DNA of 64,000 nucleotides. Origin: Monarcha castaneiventris obscurior (lineage: Eukaryota; Chordata; Aves; Passeriformes; Monarchidae). The position numbers and the translations under genes were made by a program. The first letter of the stretch is position 1. Each line of letters opens with the position of its first letter. The DNA lies in the NCBI GenBank assembly GCA_026261815.1, contig JAMPIT010000890.1:7780001-7844000 (forward strand), read 5' to 3'. Below, one piece after another: positions 1 through 12,276 of this stretch. The notes below the pieces were generated by a model. The model saw only the letters and a list, made by a program, of their open reading frames with translations, was not told the DNA's origin and did not search any database.

Positions 1-3000
1 GACAGGTAAACAATCACTGTAACTTTCTAAGAACAGTTGATCAATCTAATAGCACAGTGTCTGCAAAACGAATCATACTTCTTTGCTTTACGTGTTGTGA
101 GAATGTTATTGGTTATCATTAGGTCTTTACATACTCTGAATTTTACTTGTTTCTGTGATATTCACTGTCTGCTACTTCAGATTCTGTCAAGTCTTTGTGA
201 TGGGTTTGCTGGTGAAATGTCACACATGAGGTTCATTAATTGTTTGTTTCTCTTCTTAGACAAGATCATAACTAAAGTATATACATAGAGTAAGTATGTC
301 CAGGTTTTCTAGCTGTGTACAGAGGCAACAGCTACGAGCATCTCAGCTTATCTGGCATGAGTGCATTATACAACTATGTTAGTTTGTGTTCTTTTCACAC
401 TTTATGTCCATTGAAATATTAGAACTTGTATGCAACTAAAAATCTAAATGGTGGGCCTTCTTAATGTTGTGACAAAACAAGTGTGGAGTGTCTGTGTTTT
501 TTACCATCCCAAGTTACAAATGTAGGTATGGACCAGCACAAATAGCAGTGTACTACAGGAAGCTAAAAAGCTGGTGATCATGAATATGACCTGCTGTGCA
601 GTATTACTTAACTCTTGAGAGAATAAAGTGTTACTTAAGTATCTCTAATTGCCAAGGCTTCTGTTTTGCTGAGAAGTGCAGTGTGCTTTGAGGAATGGAT
701 AGCCTAATATTTGCCATCCTGGAGGATGTTTAGTGGAGAGGGCTCTAAACACTAAATAAGAATGTCTCTCTCACTGTTAGACCCCCTACACTCAGCTGTG
801 TGTTTATCTTCTGATTTTGGTTTTCAGCACTAGAAGATCTGAGGATTTTAAAACTTCATTTCATTAGAATGATAATCAGATGTAAATATCTTTATTACTT
901 TGTGCACAGAGTAATACTCCTTTTGCAGTGCAGACCATTCTAGAAAGAGCAAGCAAGTAAAACTTTTGGCCAAAAACCTGGTTTAGCTGAGACACGCAAG
1001 GTGTTATGAACAAATGGAGCCATTAAATTTACTTGTAAGTTCAGGACAGCACAAAGAAATATATCTAGAGGCTATAAATAAACTACAAATAAATTACAGT
1101 TCACCATTGTGTTTTCTCCATTCTTCTACATATTACAGTTCTTTCAGAGCAAAGATACTTTAGCATGTTGGTGATTTCAATTTAGTATTTATTGCTCAGA
1201 AGATGGTTGGTTTGCTGATACTGTGCATTTTTCTTCACTAAAAATAATGAACAGCTTCTGGTTGCTAGATACTTGCCAGGTAAACCTACATGTTTAATAA
1301 TGCTGGGGTTTTCTGGTTGTTTGTTGGTGAGTTTGGGGTAGGTTTTTTTGGATGATGGGTTTTAGTAGCTAGTGACATAGCTGGCCTACAGAGCTCATAG
1401 GTTTCAAGTGAGACTTACAGGTTTCAATTAGTTGTTTCTGGGATGTTCTATTCTGGCCCGGGAGTCAGACAGATGCAAAGGGAAGGGAGCCTCATGTAGA
1501 GACAGGAGACAAAGACTTTTTCAGACTCCTTCTTTGAACAGGCATCATAAAATTTTTAGGTGAACCATCAAATAGAAAAATCTGTCAGAATTAAGATACA
1601 ACTTTATAGGAGAAGAAACTTGGCTTAAACTTGAGAACTATTTTCAATCCCCAGGGAAAGCAGTTTATTTTATATTTTAATGGTACCCCTTGGGTTGCAT
1701 TTCTTAATAGCACATTCTCTGAAGAAGTTGTTTCTTAATGCAAATGCAATGATGATAAAATAGGATGAGGGTTTTTAAAGTAATAATAATAATGTATGAG
1801 ATATATTAGGCATTCTGAATTTTTTTTTTTATTGTGTATGTATGCTTTCTTTAGATATTGTTTCTGGTTGCTTTCCAGATGTTCTGAAAGGCCCAGAGGC
1901 CTGAAAAACACTGTTTTGTTCTAAGGTTGAAAACTAGTCCTAACTGTTACCAAGTTATCTGCTCATTTCCTAACACTGCCAGAAACTGCAATTAAAAGTA
2001 TAAAGTGAAATAAATTAGTAAATATGGGGCTTTTTCAGAGCATGTTGAGAGAGAACCCAGAAGTTAAAAAAGGCCCTTTCATGCAGTCATACACTAAATC
2101 TGAGGGGCTAGTTCTGTTTCAGCAAACCCTGCTGAAGTAAACGCTCAGTATTTGTGCAATTTGTCTAGTACAGCTTGCAGTAAATGTTTTAGGATGGTTT
2201 TGAAATACAAAATAAAATGTACCTATTTAAAATCTACAGTGGAAATCATTACAGCTAAGCTAATGATCAATGTTTATTGCTATACTGTTTATTAATGTTG
2301 GATTTATTCATCTAAATATTAGTGTAAATTTGAGGAACTGTTCAGAAACTTGTCTAAAGGAGAGAGATGTTGAGTCACAGATATTTCCTATTTTTCCGAC
2401 ACAGCTACATCCATTTCTTCCCTTAGAAATATTTTTCCTCTTTTACCTATCAAAATCTCATGTCCTCTCTTGTTTCTTGTTGACTACGTATTAGGAATGG
2501 GTTGGGTTCTCATTTTTAGCACGGAAAGATTTGTTAGTGCTTGGAAAATTTGTGTTGTCTGTTTTGTTTCTTTGCCTTCAGCCTCATTCTCTGGGAGTTC
2601 CTTCAGTCCCTTCAGTGGTGTATCAGTTTTTCATAGGGTGACCACCAAGACACTCCAGCATCTCAGATTTTGTGCCATTACATAATTTGGTGCAAATTAG
2701 CTGACAACTTCTTGCTTGAATGTAATTTTCATTCAGAGCTGCTTCGGGCTGAGTGTTGAAACAACAGAGATGTCTGAACTAATTTAAGTGTAGGGGAAAA
2801 TCTTTTTCATGCTTCAGGGCCTTCAAGCATATCGAGGCCTCAAAACTCAAAGCAAGTGCTGTGTCTTTTTGATCCTGTAATTGTCTATTGCATTGTGGGC
2901 AAAACCTCTCAGTCAAGCCTGATCCATGGGTTAAAGTCTGTTGGAATAGTTGACTCATAGGTAGGTTGGTTCTTTATTTTCCTTCTCACATATCTAGCCT

Positions 3001-3044
3001 GTGTCTCTGCACTCAGATAAAGATTTTGCTTATCATTATATCAA

Positions 3045-3093
3045 CATGTATATGTGTGTGTATATATATATACTTATTTATATATATATATTA
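3045..3093. repeat. Microsatellite, (TG)n/(TA)n compound
   Basis: Alternating TATG, TGTG and TATATA units for about 49 bp, interrupted once by CTTATT. Confidence 0.9.
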
Positions 3094-5465
3094 ATTACTG
3101 TTTACAGGAAGAAGGTCTGTAAATTTCAAAAATGAAAAGAGGGTTCACCTAAACATGGAATGTTAGTAATTCAAATAAAACAAACCAGATAAATTATTAA
3201 AATAGTTCCTTTCTACCTCTACCCTGTGCCATTACACTTTCAGAGCGGAAAAACAGACCAAGTTAAATATGAGCTTTTCAACATGGTAAATATAGGCAAC
3301 ATGACATCTGAGAGAAATTTCCAAAGCTCCCTTATGAAATACGGACTAAGCAGTTTCTGCTAGCTCATTACTGCTCTGAGACCTTTCCCTCTAATTCGAG
3401 TAGAAGAAAGAAGGAAATATGGAAAGCAAATACAGCGAGAAGCATGGAATGGGGGAAGAAAAACCTGAGAAAGTCCTTCCTGAAGATAAATTTGTTCTCT
3501 TTTCTTTCTCAAGTCTGAGCGGATTTGAGTTTCTCAAAGTTATCTTGGTTTCCTTCAAGCAACCAGATTGTAGTGCGTTCTTTTAGTGTCATTGTTGCCT
3601 ATAGCCATCTTGCTTTAATGAGCAGTTTGAAATCTTTGGGATGAGTTGAACTGTTAGCTCCTAGAAGCTTATCAAGTCTAGAACTAAGCTGTCGAAGTGT
3701 TTTAAAGACAGCTCTGTAAGATGAAATACAACTGTGGGAGTGAGCAGTTAAAAGCAGTTCCCTGCTGCTTTCTTACAGCTATTTGGTTTTTCTTTTCAAT
3801 TTTTTTTCTGTATTATTAATAGAAGTAACCAAGAATTAAATGGAACAAGAGAGAATCATGAAGTTTAGCTAAGTGTAATTCAACTAAGTTGTTGCGGTAT
3901 CTTTTTTGTGGTCTGAAATATGGCTGGGTTGAAGAGTTCAGGTTCACATTTACATACAGTGTGTTTGACTGTTGATTCTGAATTTAATTTCTGACAGCAC
4001 TAAATGCCTTAATGGAATACAGACGTAAGAGAAGAGACGACTTGCTTTTAACAGCTCATCCTAGGAGGCACACAACCCCAGAGTGATTCATGTAGTAAAA
4101 CACTTAAAGGCTGAGCCAATTTTGTTTCCTGCCATTCTTTCGAAGGGAAAGGAAAAGTGTGTTACCATGTACTACTGTGTCCTTAGGGCTGCACCGTCCT
4201 GTGATGGCATTAAACCTGATCTGAATCCAGAGACCAGTGATAGAAATGGTTAGGAAAAAAGAACCAAAACATCAGAAGGCGAGACTGAAAGATCTAAAAA
4301 TAACTTGAAACAAAAGGAAGGGAATGTAGAATTTCTATGCCATATTATTTTTTGGTTTTGATTCTTCTTCTTTACATTGTGAGCCTAGATGGTGTAGATT
4401 ATTTTTAATTTTTTTTTCCTTACCATTTTTCTCAGTTCTCTTGCTGGAGATATTCCCAGTGCTCATATCTCCTTTGGCCCTTAATCACAAGGATTTCCTT
4501 CCAACTGCTCTGCCAGATGTCTGAGTTAAATGTGTTCACCAAAACGGAATATTTTAAAAAAACTGAGCAAAAGTAACTTTCTTGCTTATTAAATCATATA
4601 TTACTACTTCATAGTTTTGAAGATGTAATTCTTAGAAGATTGTCAATGCTTATTTGTCTGAGGGGGGAAAAAAGTACTACAGAATTTTTTTTTTGAGGCT
4701 CGTGTCTTTCCAGAGACACTAACTATTGACTTGCTTTAAAATATAGAAAGGTATAAATCATTTACTACTTGCTACTTCTGTATATCACTCAGACATCCAT
4801 GTAAAAAAAAGTGGGCAGATCTTTTCCAAGGAAGTTTTTCAGCTTTCAAGTACCATCAAGGTTAGACATGCACTAAGAGTTGGCCCTCAGACTTCTTAAA
4901 GATAGAGTAGACAAGAATCAGTTTTTTATTATTTTTATTCATTGAAAAGTTTCTTATTTTGGTATTTCTTGTCAGCCCAAATTGGAAGAAAATAGTAAAT
5001 GACAGGGAAAAGTATTTTGAGGTAACTGGTAGAGAATATTGTGTTCTCTTGAGATGTGAAGGATTCAGCTCCATAATCAGGTCTTTACTTCTGTCTTAAC
5101 CAGGATTTTCATCCTGGGCTTCAGAAGTTTTATTGACTGATTGTTTGTTGTCCAAACAAAGGCTTTAAATCTGGAGAACTGGCACTGTTTGGGGAAAACA
5201 TGTTCTTTGAAATACTTTGGGACACAGCAGGAGAGTACTATTGATACAAGTAAACTAATCAGAGCAGATGATAATATTTGTGTCACCTGCTTCTCATGTC
5301 AAGATTTAAATCCAGGGTACTGTTGCTGTCAGGTGCTCTTAACAGATTAAATCTGGCTGGAATTTCAAAATAGTTGTTGGATTTCCAGGTTAAAGTGCAG
5401 CCAGTGTCATTAAAAATCCTTGAGCACTTGAATTTTGGCTTGCACGGAGGCAGAGTGCTTCACTG

Positions 5466-5930
5466 TCAGACTCTGGATGTTATGTCAGCTCCCTGCTGGC
5501 CTCTTGTCATGAAAAAGAGCACCTGAGAAATTGAGATGGGCACATGGCTGCCATAAAACCTTTCGTCAGAAGCTAGGCTCCCCTCAGTAGTGTCTGTGGG
5601 ACGGCTAGAGGAGGTATTAATGCTGTTCAGATTTGGATCCAGACCAACTGAAGCTCGTGTCCCATGTGTGGAAGCTGCAGATGCTGGTGTCCTTGTCTGT
5701 CCCTCTTCTGTGGCACTTTGTGTGTTGAGGAATCCATTCAGTGCAGGTAGCTCGGGGTGCAGCTGCAGGTTCAGCTCTGGGGGCAGGAGCCCAAGCCCCA
5801 GGCAGGAGGCCATGAAGTGCTGACCCTCTGCAGAACAAAGGGCACAGGGACCTGTGGCCCAGCCAGGGGACCGGGCACTCAGGGACACAGCAGGAGCTGA
5901 TGATTCCAGACCTTCCCACCCTTAGACTGT
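5466..5930. other. GC-rich block with overlapping open frames, origin unknown
   Basis: GC content rises clearly above the neighbourhood. The minus strand holds a 140-codon frame (5466-5888) and an overlapping 100-codon frame (5617-5919); the + strand has 77 codons (5590-5823). None resembles a family I know, and the pattern is what a stop-poor GC-rich stretch gives. No repeat family was recognised. A non-coding exon or a diverged retroelement is possible. Confidence 0.35.
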
Positions 5931-7425
5931 GAGAGGGTGTAAAAGCCCAGGGGCTCCTCTGTTCTGGGTCCCTCCTTGAAGAACCAGCTTGAGCTGTGAT
6001 TTTGTTATTTAGTCATGGTGCAATGACTAAATTATTTTAAGGACTGGGATGTCTGAGACTGTGCTCTAGGATCAAGTCAGTAAGGAAACCTGGTGTGAGT
6101 GTGAGGTGTGTAGTTGTGAAAAGGCCTCATCTCAGGTGGTGCCATAGGGGCCCCAGGATGGTCATACAGGGAAGCTTCCTTAATGCTACCAGCTCTGGGA
6201 GCATTACATAAGCTTTGTAATAGTTAAGGGCTTTCTAGCTTTTTCAAATGTTTGTCGTGGTCTTCCAGAAAATTTTGTTTCCCTGTCCAGATCATCTACC
6301 AACTGTGCTGGCATCAGAAAGAAATTAGCTTCAAGACACAGCTCTGTGAAGATGTTATTTTCTCTCTTCTGTTAGTATTTTTTGAAAGCTATCAGAAACA
6401 TTCTCTCAGTTTTTCTCAACCTAAAATTTAGCCTGTCAGTGTGGCCATACTGAAAATGAATAGGAAAGAAAAAAAATACCCACAGCACAAAAACACTCAA
6501 GTCAATACATAAGAAAACTAAATCCAAACCCCCTACAACAGGAAAGCAAGGTGTATCAACATAGAAAACACAAGAGTCTTGTTTGTTTCACACTGACTCT
6601 TTGAACTGCTCCTTGAAGAAAGGTTTAACAACTGTCACTGTCATTTGAATCAGTTTGCTGACATTTTGCTGAAGGAGCCAAGAAAACAGATTTCAGTAAT
6701 AACTCTGACTTTTGTTTTCCTCTGTAGTAAAAGGGGTATCATCATCTAGTGTCTACGGTTTTTGGCCCTCACCAACAGCACCTTTTTCCCAGCTTGAAAA
6801 GAATGTGGTTTTTTTTATTTGCTGTTATTATTATAATATGCTGGTGCTCAACCATGGTAATGATTCTTCAGAAATACGCAAGTTGCCTCACCTGCAAAGT
6901 TCAGTACAATATACAATAGGATTTTTACTTTTTTTTCCCCCCTTATATCTATGAAAACTGTAGAACGTTAGGGAGCCAGCTAACTTAGGAAATGTACTTT
7001 GAGCTTTACAGTTCTAATTATGACAGGGGAAAGCATCATCATTTGGATTGGGAATCGAGTACAAGGGCCATGGCTTATCTCTGAACAGTAGAAAAAAGCA
7101 TTTTTCTATTCCTAGTCCCCATGGACAGCTCTGGTCTTTTAGCACCCCAATGCTACCAGGAGTTCCAGCAATCCTTCTATTACCCTGTTGGTTTTTTTGC
7201 ACAATCCCACAGAAAACAGCCACAGGGTGACATTTTTACTATATTCATGCAGAATTAATGCAAATCTATAGAAGAATTTTTATGCAAAGAAGACCCACCA
7301 TCTAAATATTTATTTTTCATTTTGGATCATTTATTTCTGGTTAGGAGGTACTGTTCAGATATCAAGACCAAATTCTGCTTACTGTTCAGGGAACAGATGT
7401 TTGTCTTGCTGCCTAACCAGTATTT

Positions 7426-7453
7426 TTGAGCTTTGCAGGTTGAGCTTTGCAGG
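7426..7453. repeat. 14-bp tandem duplication
   Basis: TTGAGCTTTGCAGG occurs twice with no spacer and no mismatch. Confidence 0.95.
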
Positions 7454-7627
7454 TGAGGATTCATTGTAGTAATATTGACTGCCACCTAGACATACTAATG
7501 GCAAACCCACAAAAGTTTAGATAGAATACAGGCCTCTTTGCTTTATGATGCATAGCCTCACAACTGAGGTTATTTGGTTTATGTTAATACAGTTAATAGG
7601 CCTTAAATACATGCAGATTATTTGTTA

Positions 7628-7647
7628 TGATCCCACTTATGACACCA
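7628..7647 (-). other. Retroviral primer binding site, tRNA-Leu type
   Basis: The minus strand reads TGGTGTCATAAGTGGGATCA, which pairs with the 3' end of tRNA-Leu (CCCACTTCTGACACCA, from memory) apart from one base. This is the primer choice that defines ERV-L type elements. It sits directly downstream of the LTR end on the minus strand, so the LTR is not a solo LTR. Confidence 0.72.
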
Positions 7648-7652
7648 AATAA

Positions 7653-8308
7653 TGTTAGGGTCTGATTATTAAAAGATGCCTCTGCCCCAATTAAGGTGCA
7701 AATGAGACCACGTGCTAAAGTCAGTATTAAGGATTTTATTTAATGGTAAATGTAAAGGCTGGGGAGGAGGAGGTGGGGGGGAAGAGAGAGAGCCAAGTTA
7801 AGTAGAAAGATAGTCACCACCCCGTGGGTGCTGCAGTGTCCTGATGGCCCTTCTTCTGGTCTCAGGGGTGGGGGTCCCCAGTGTGTCTCTCAGGAGGTAC
7901 CACTTTGATACAGTCCAAGTCCCAGGTGTCCACGATGGGACATAACTTGGGACTGCATATGTGTAAGGACTTGCTTCCTTTCTCACAGTTTGCCATGGTG
8001 AGAATTCATGTCCAGAGAGGTTATCCAAACCTGTCACACCAGGCCTGGCATCTTCCTGTTGTTGCTGTCTGCATTTTCCTCACAGTGGATTTTGTCTGGT
8101 GTGCTAATTCCAGACCTTTTACCTTGATGTAGGTCTGTTTGTTTTTCTTTTTAATGTGATAAAATACCAACTTTCTGACACTGACTTTCCAGAGAAGCAT
8201 ATGTAGGGAGACCACCACCATTTGGATTACCCACCCATAGCCATTCCTAAATTGTTTTTATATGTTATGATGAGGATTTACACACTCATCTGGGCTGTAG
8301 GGTGAACA
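7653..8308 (-). mobile_element. ERV-type LTR (5' LTR side), antisense to GRID2
   Basis: Read on the minus strand, this block ends CCCTAACA, five bases before a tRNA-Leu-type primer binding site, which is where a 5' LTR should end. The terminus is TG on the + strand (CA on the minus strand). An AATAAA signal lies on the minus strand near 7734-7745, about 80 nt from the end, as expected for the R region. The other boundary is a guess: the + strand reads GTGAACA at 8303-8308, giving a minus-strand start of TGTTCAC and TG...CA termini about 656 bp apart. No second LTR copy and no recognisable gag/pol remains at lower coordinates, so the element is truncated or its interior is too decayed to see. 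Few CpGs remain, suggesting an older insertion. A 79-codon minus-strand open frame at 7798-8037 lies inside it and is probably chance. Confidence 0.6.
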
Positions 8309-11300
8309 ATCCTCATTACATTTTGAACTGAATTCTCTAAAACCTTTACTTTAAGGTTTTTCTATAAACTTCCTTTTTATTGATATAGAGACCCTTTTGA
8401 AGAGCTAATTATGTTTGAGAGAATCCTGCAGTTTTCTCCTCCTAGGGTGTGCATGCGTTCTGCAATGAAAAAAAGGAAATTAACTGAGTTTTGTGCTGGT
8501 GTTTTGTGTTTGGTAGGTAGCAGGTGTTTGCTTTACTCTTGTCTGAATTATATTTTAATGGGAAAGACCCATGACTCAACAGCACAGTTAACTTGAAAAT
8601 AAAGGCCTTTTTACTTTGCCACTAAAGCCTATGAGAGAAAATGGAAATGCTGTGATATTTGCATGCTCTAATCTGTAGGAAAACTTCTTCAGTGGGTGAG
8701 CTGCCCTGAAATGCTGTGGTTCGGTGAATGTTTGGATGTGAAATGCAGGTCTTCTAGCTGCATTTGGTTTTTTGGATTTTGTTTATTTTATTCTTTTAAA
8801 TGGAAGAGGAAATACTGTATGGTTAGAGATCATAAATGAGGTACTCATTTATTATACAGTTTATTGTAAGTGGATGACAGTAACTTGATATTTTAGAATT
8901 ATTCTGTAGGAAAAGATAGCTGCAGTGTTTTATGTGGTTGAAGAACAGCAGAATCTGATTGTGTATTATTTTCAGTTTATTATACAGAACCAGTATGAGC
9001 AACTGAATTCAAAGGACAAGTCTTTCACACCTAAATAATTGACATCAATTTGTCATTTTCATTTTTATTTGGATTAAAGTATACAATATATTCTAGCTGA
9101 TTACACAAGTTACATTGTAAGATCCTTGGGTACTTAGCATAGTAGAGTAATTCTAACTATTTTAATTTTTTACACTGATAAAACAGAAATGGAGCATTAT
9201 GTCATCTGAGAAAATTACCTTCTCTGAAGCTTGTGGAAAAAAAAATACATTCTTCAATGTTGCAAGGTTTGTCTTGTCTTGGACATAAATTATGCAGCCT
9301 GGTGGACTGATGAAAGTAGCAATATGTAAACATTCACCATTTTTCATTTTCGGGGTTGAATACGATTACTTGTGCTCAGTTGCTTTTTTGTTTTTTTTTC
9401 TTTTGCTTTTAAATCTGACTTCCCTTTTAAGATTACTACAACATTAATTTATGATATATAATTCTCTCTGTGCCTTTAAAAAAGGTGTTTATAAGCACTG
9501 GTGGAAAGTAGTACTTTAAAGGGATGTTAACAAATTCTTGTTGTTTTCAAAAAGATCAATTTCACAGTGGTTTCAGAAACTGCATCTGATTATGGGTCAC
9601 CGTGCCAATTTTGTTGTGTTCTTACAAGTGCAATTTCATGTGTTTTATCTCTTGCTGTGTTGTTTAAAATAGTAATATACCAAAGAAAATGAAAGCTGGC
9701 TTCCTAACTCAGAAGAGGGGTGTAGCAATTTTTTTGTAAGGATCTATATGCCAGATTCAGAAAGTTAATGGAAGGTATAAAAGCATAACTGTATCTAAAA
9801 ATAATGATAGACGGAAAAAAATGAGATTATGTAGTGCCTTGTATATTATCCTATTTTAACTGAAGAAAATCTATTCAATACAGTGTGTTTGTAAATTAGT
9901 GACTGTGACTAACTTTTAATACCTCTTCAGACTGTAAAAATGGTCCTTGAACTGGACATCAGGAAAAAAAAGAGTATTGTTGTCCCCTTAGTCTGGAAAC
10001 ATGAGCCTTTATTTCTTGAGCTAGAAGGCAAGCACAGTAATTTACACTCCACACTCTCAGAATCCCAAAACATCTTTAGGATTTAACTGAATAGACAATG
10101 GTGTGTCATGTCAGTTGAAGTTGTACTTGCACACCTTAATGTGCCTTGCAAGCCTCAGTCTCATCCTTTTCCATACAAAAGGAAAATAGTTTTACAGCAA
10201 GAGCACCAGTATATTTTTAACCCAGAGCAATTCACCTTCTGAATCATTTGAGGCTTGGTAAACTACAGTCAACATCAGGTTGAGTAGAGTAAAGAAAAAA
10301 CCTCTAAAATATCAGTTAATGTTTTCTACAGAATCCAGCCCAACTCTAAGATGTTTCAGTAAGAAACTGATGGTGATGAAAACCACATAGAAGCCAAGAA
10401 GGGTTCCAGCAGAAACCTTCTCTCACTGGAGAGGAGGTACCATCAGAAACTTGCCGGTTTCCTGCTAATACTTGTTCTATATGCTTGACAACTGGTTTGA
10501 ATGATTGCAGAGTGTATTCTTCGTAAACATCCAAACTCCTGGCCGGTTTCCTTCATCTGTATGTTCCTCTAATCTGTGAGCCCTTTTCTGGAACTGGTGA
10601 GCATCTGCATCTGTAGCCTTGAACTATTTGTTCAAGAACTAGCCTCAAAACTCATTGTTTTGAGTGGAGAAACCTTGCTCTCAGTTCCTTGAAACTGTTC
10701 TATGACCTACTGATGCAGAGAACAGAACTTGCAATCATGAGACTCTGTGTTTCTCAGGTAAGAAAAAAGTTCCCCGAAGATGCCAGGGTGCTCTACTCTT
10801 GATGCTCAGGAACATTTTTAACTCAGGGTCTTCCTCTCTGAAGAGCTGCCGAATTCAGATCATCCATGTTTGCTCTACATGGCAAACTAAGTTTTTAAGT
10901 AAGAGATGCATGAGGTGGTTATATTACCACGCCTACTCTGGACAATGATGCAAAATGGATAAAAACAAAAGCCTAAAAGAATCTAACACTGTGCAGGTAT
11001 TCCCCAGAATCTGTCTTGGAAGACCTGACTTAGGGGAATCAGAGAAGCAGTGAGCTTGCACTGCTGTGGAACAGAAATACATCTCTTGTAGCTACTCAGT
11101 CTTGTCTGGAAACAGAGATAAGGTAAATCAAAGCAAGAAGAGAGTGAAAAATGAGCCTAAATCAAATGAAAGAGATTAAATTTTGTAATTTAGTCCTTAC
11201 TGGAAGATAGCTGTGTAGAAAAACAAATTTTCTGAAAAGTATACTCTGCAAGAAATCTTTCACACTAGAATTACTTATGTTGATCTCAACTGTCTTGAAT

Positions 11301-11764
11301 GTGCTAGCTCAGAGGAGCCTTTGACACAGAAATTGTTTAGCATGCAGTATTGATCTGATGGTTAGAGGTGCTGAGTACCCAGGATCTCACACAGGAAAGG
11401 TGAACGGAGCACACCTCAAATGGCTTCTAAAAACTGCTAGTGTACAAGTGTATGCCTCACTTGAGAAATCAGAGCAATACTGATTTTACTAAGACCATGT
11501 ACATGTTATCCTCTCCTATAAGGAAATAAAAATCTTTTCACACCTGTCACACATGGGACACAGCAAGGGAAGAGTTTCAGGTTCCAAGTATGAGGGATTT
11601 TTGGAAAACAACAGTAAACATATTTAGAGATAAAGGCGTTTTGTAAGGAAAAATGCAAGAAGTTTCTAGATGATGTGGTGCAATGCTTCAGAGGTTATTT
11701 GGTATCAGATGAGATCATTTGAATGCTCCAAGCCTTATGCCTGATTTTGAAATGGTCAGTCACC

Positions 11765-12276
11765 TGAACAGTTTTAACTGATTATTAAAACACAAACGAC
11801 AACTGGAAGTGGGGACCCAGGACAGGCCCAGGACCCCAAGGGCAAAGCAGAAAGGTTCAGCACACTCCAGAGGGCTGAGTGTGCTCCCCTTATGCAAAGG
11901 TAATGGTAGGAGGACGCGAGGCATAAACCCTACAAGAGTTCTTATAGTCTCTGGTTCACCATGATTGGTTTGTTTGTCAATCTGCTTTCCCACTGGTCCT
12001 TTTAGGGTCTTCTCATTGGCTTATTTCAGGAGGCGTTCCTGTCCGTTTCCGCCATTCTCCTTCCCATTGGTTCTTTGAGCCCACCAGTCATGGCCCAGGA
12101 TGTTAGGGTGATGTAAGACACCTCACGGGCTATTGGCATCGAGTGGTTACATGGGAGTGTTACACCCGTACACTTTGAGTGCCGACATTAATTAACCGTC
12201 ACTCTTATAATTAACTGGTCACAAAATCCAACCCCATTAACTCTAACTCTTAACAACCACGACCACATTTATAACA
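11765..12276 (-). mobile_element. CpG-rich LTR with promoter elements, antisense to GRID2
   Basis: On the minus strand this begins TGTTATAAATG and ends CTGTTCA, giving TG...CA termini about 512 bp apart. Four CCAAT boxes lie in a row on the minus strand (as ATTGG at 12132, 12066, 12015 and 11964), followed by TATAAG at 11941-11946, a typical retroviral U3 promoter layout. About a dozen CpGs survive, against a CpG-poor background. No matching 5-bp target-site duplication was found at these exact ends, so the boundaries are approximate. No primer binding site or internal region was seen, so it is probably a solo LTR. The family was not identified. Confidence 0.62.
11941..11946 (-). promoter_or_regulatory. 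TATA box of the antisense LTR
   Basis: TATAAG on the minus strand within GACTATAAGAACTC, about 18 nt downstream of the nearest CCAAT box. The spacing and context fit an LTR U3/R promoter; activity is not known. Confidence 0.45.

Noticed and set aside
5141..5350. Overlapping open frames of about 70 codons on both strands
   Set aside because: No splice context, no family resemblance and no codon bias; chance frames.
7014..7223. Minus-strand 69-codon frame downstream of the primer binding site, possible ERV protein remnant
   Set aside because: The position would suit a provirus interior, but no recognisable gag, protease or polymerase motif is present.
7798..8037. 79-codon minus-strand frame
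   Set aside because: It lies within the LTR, where protein coding is not expected, and resembles nothing known to me.
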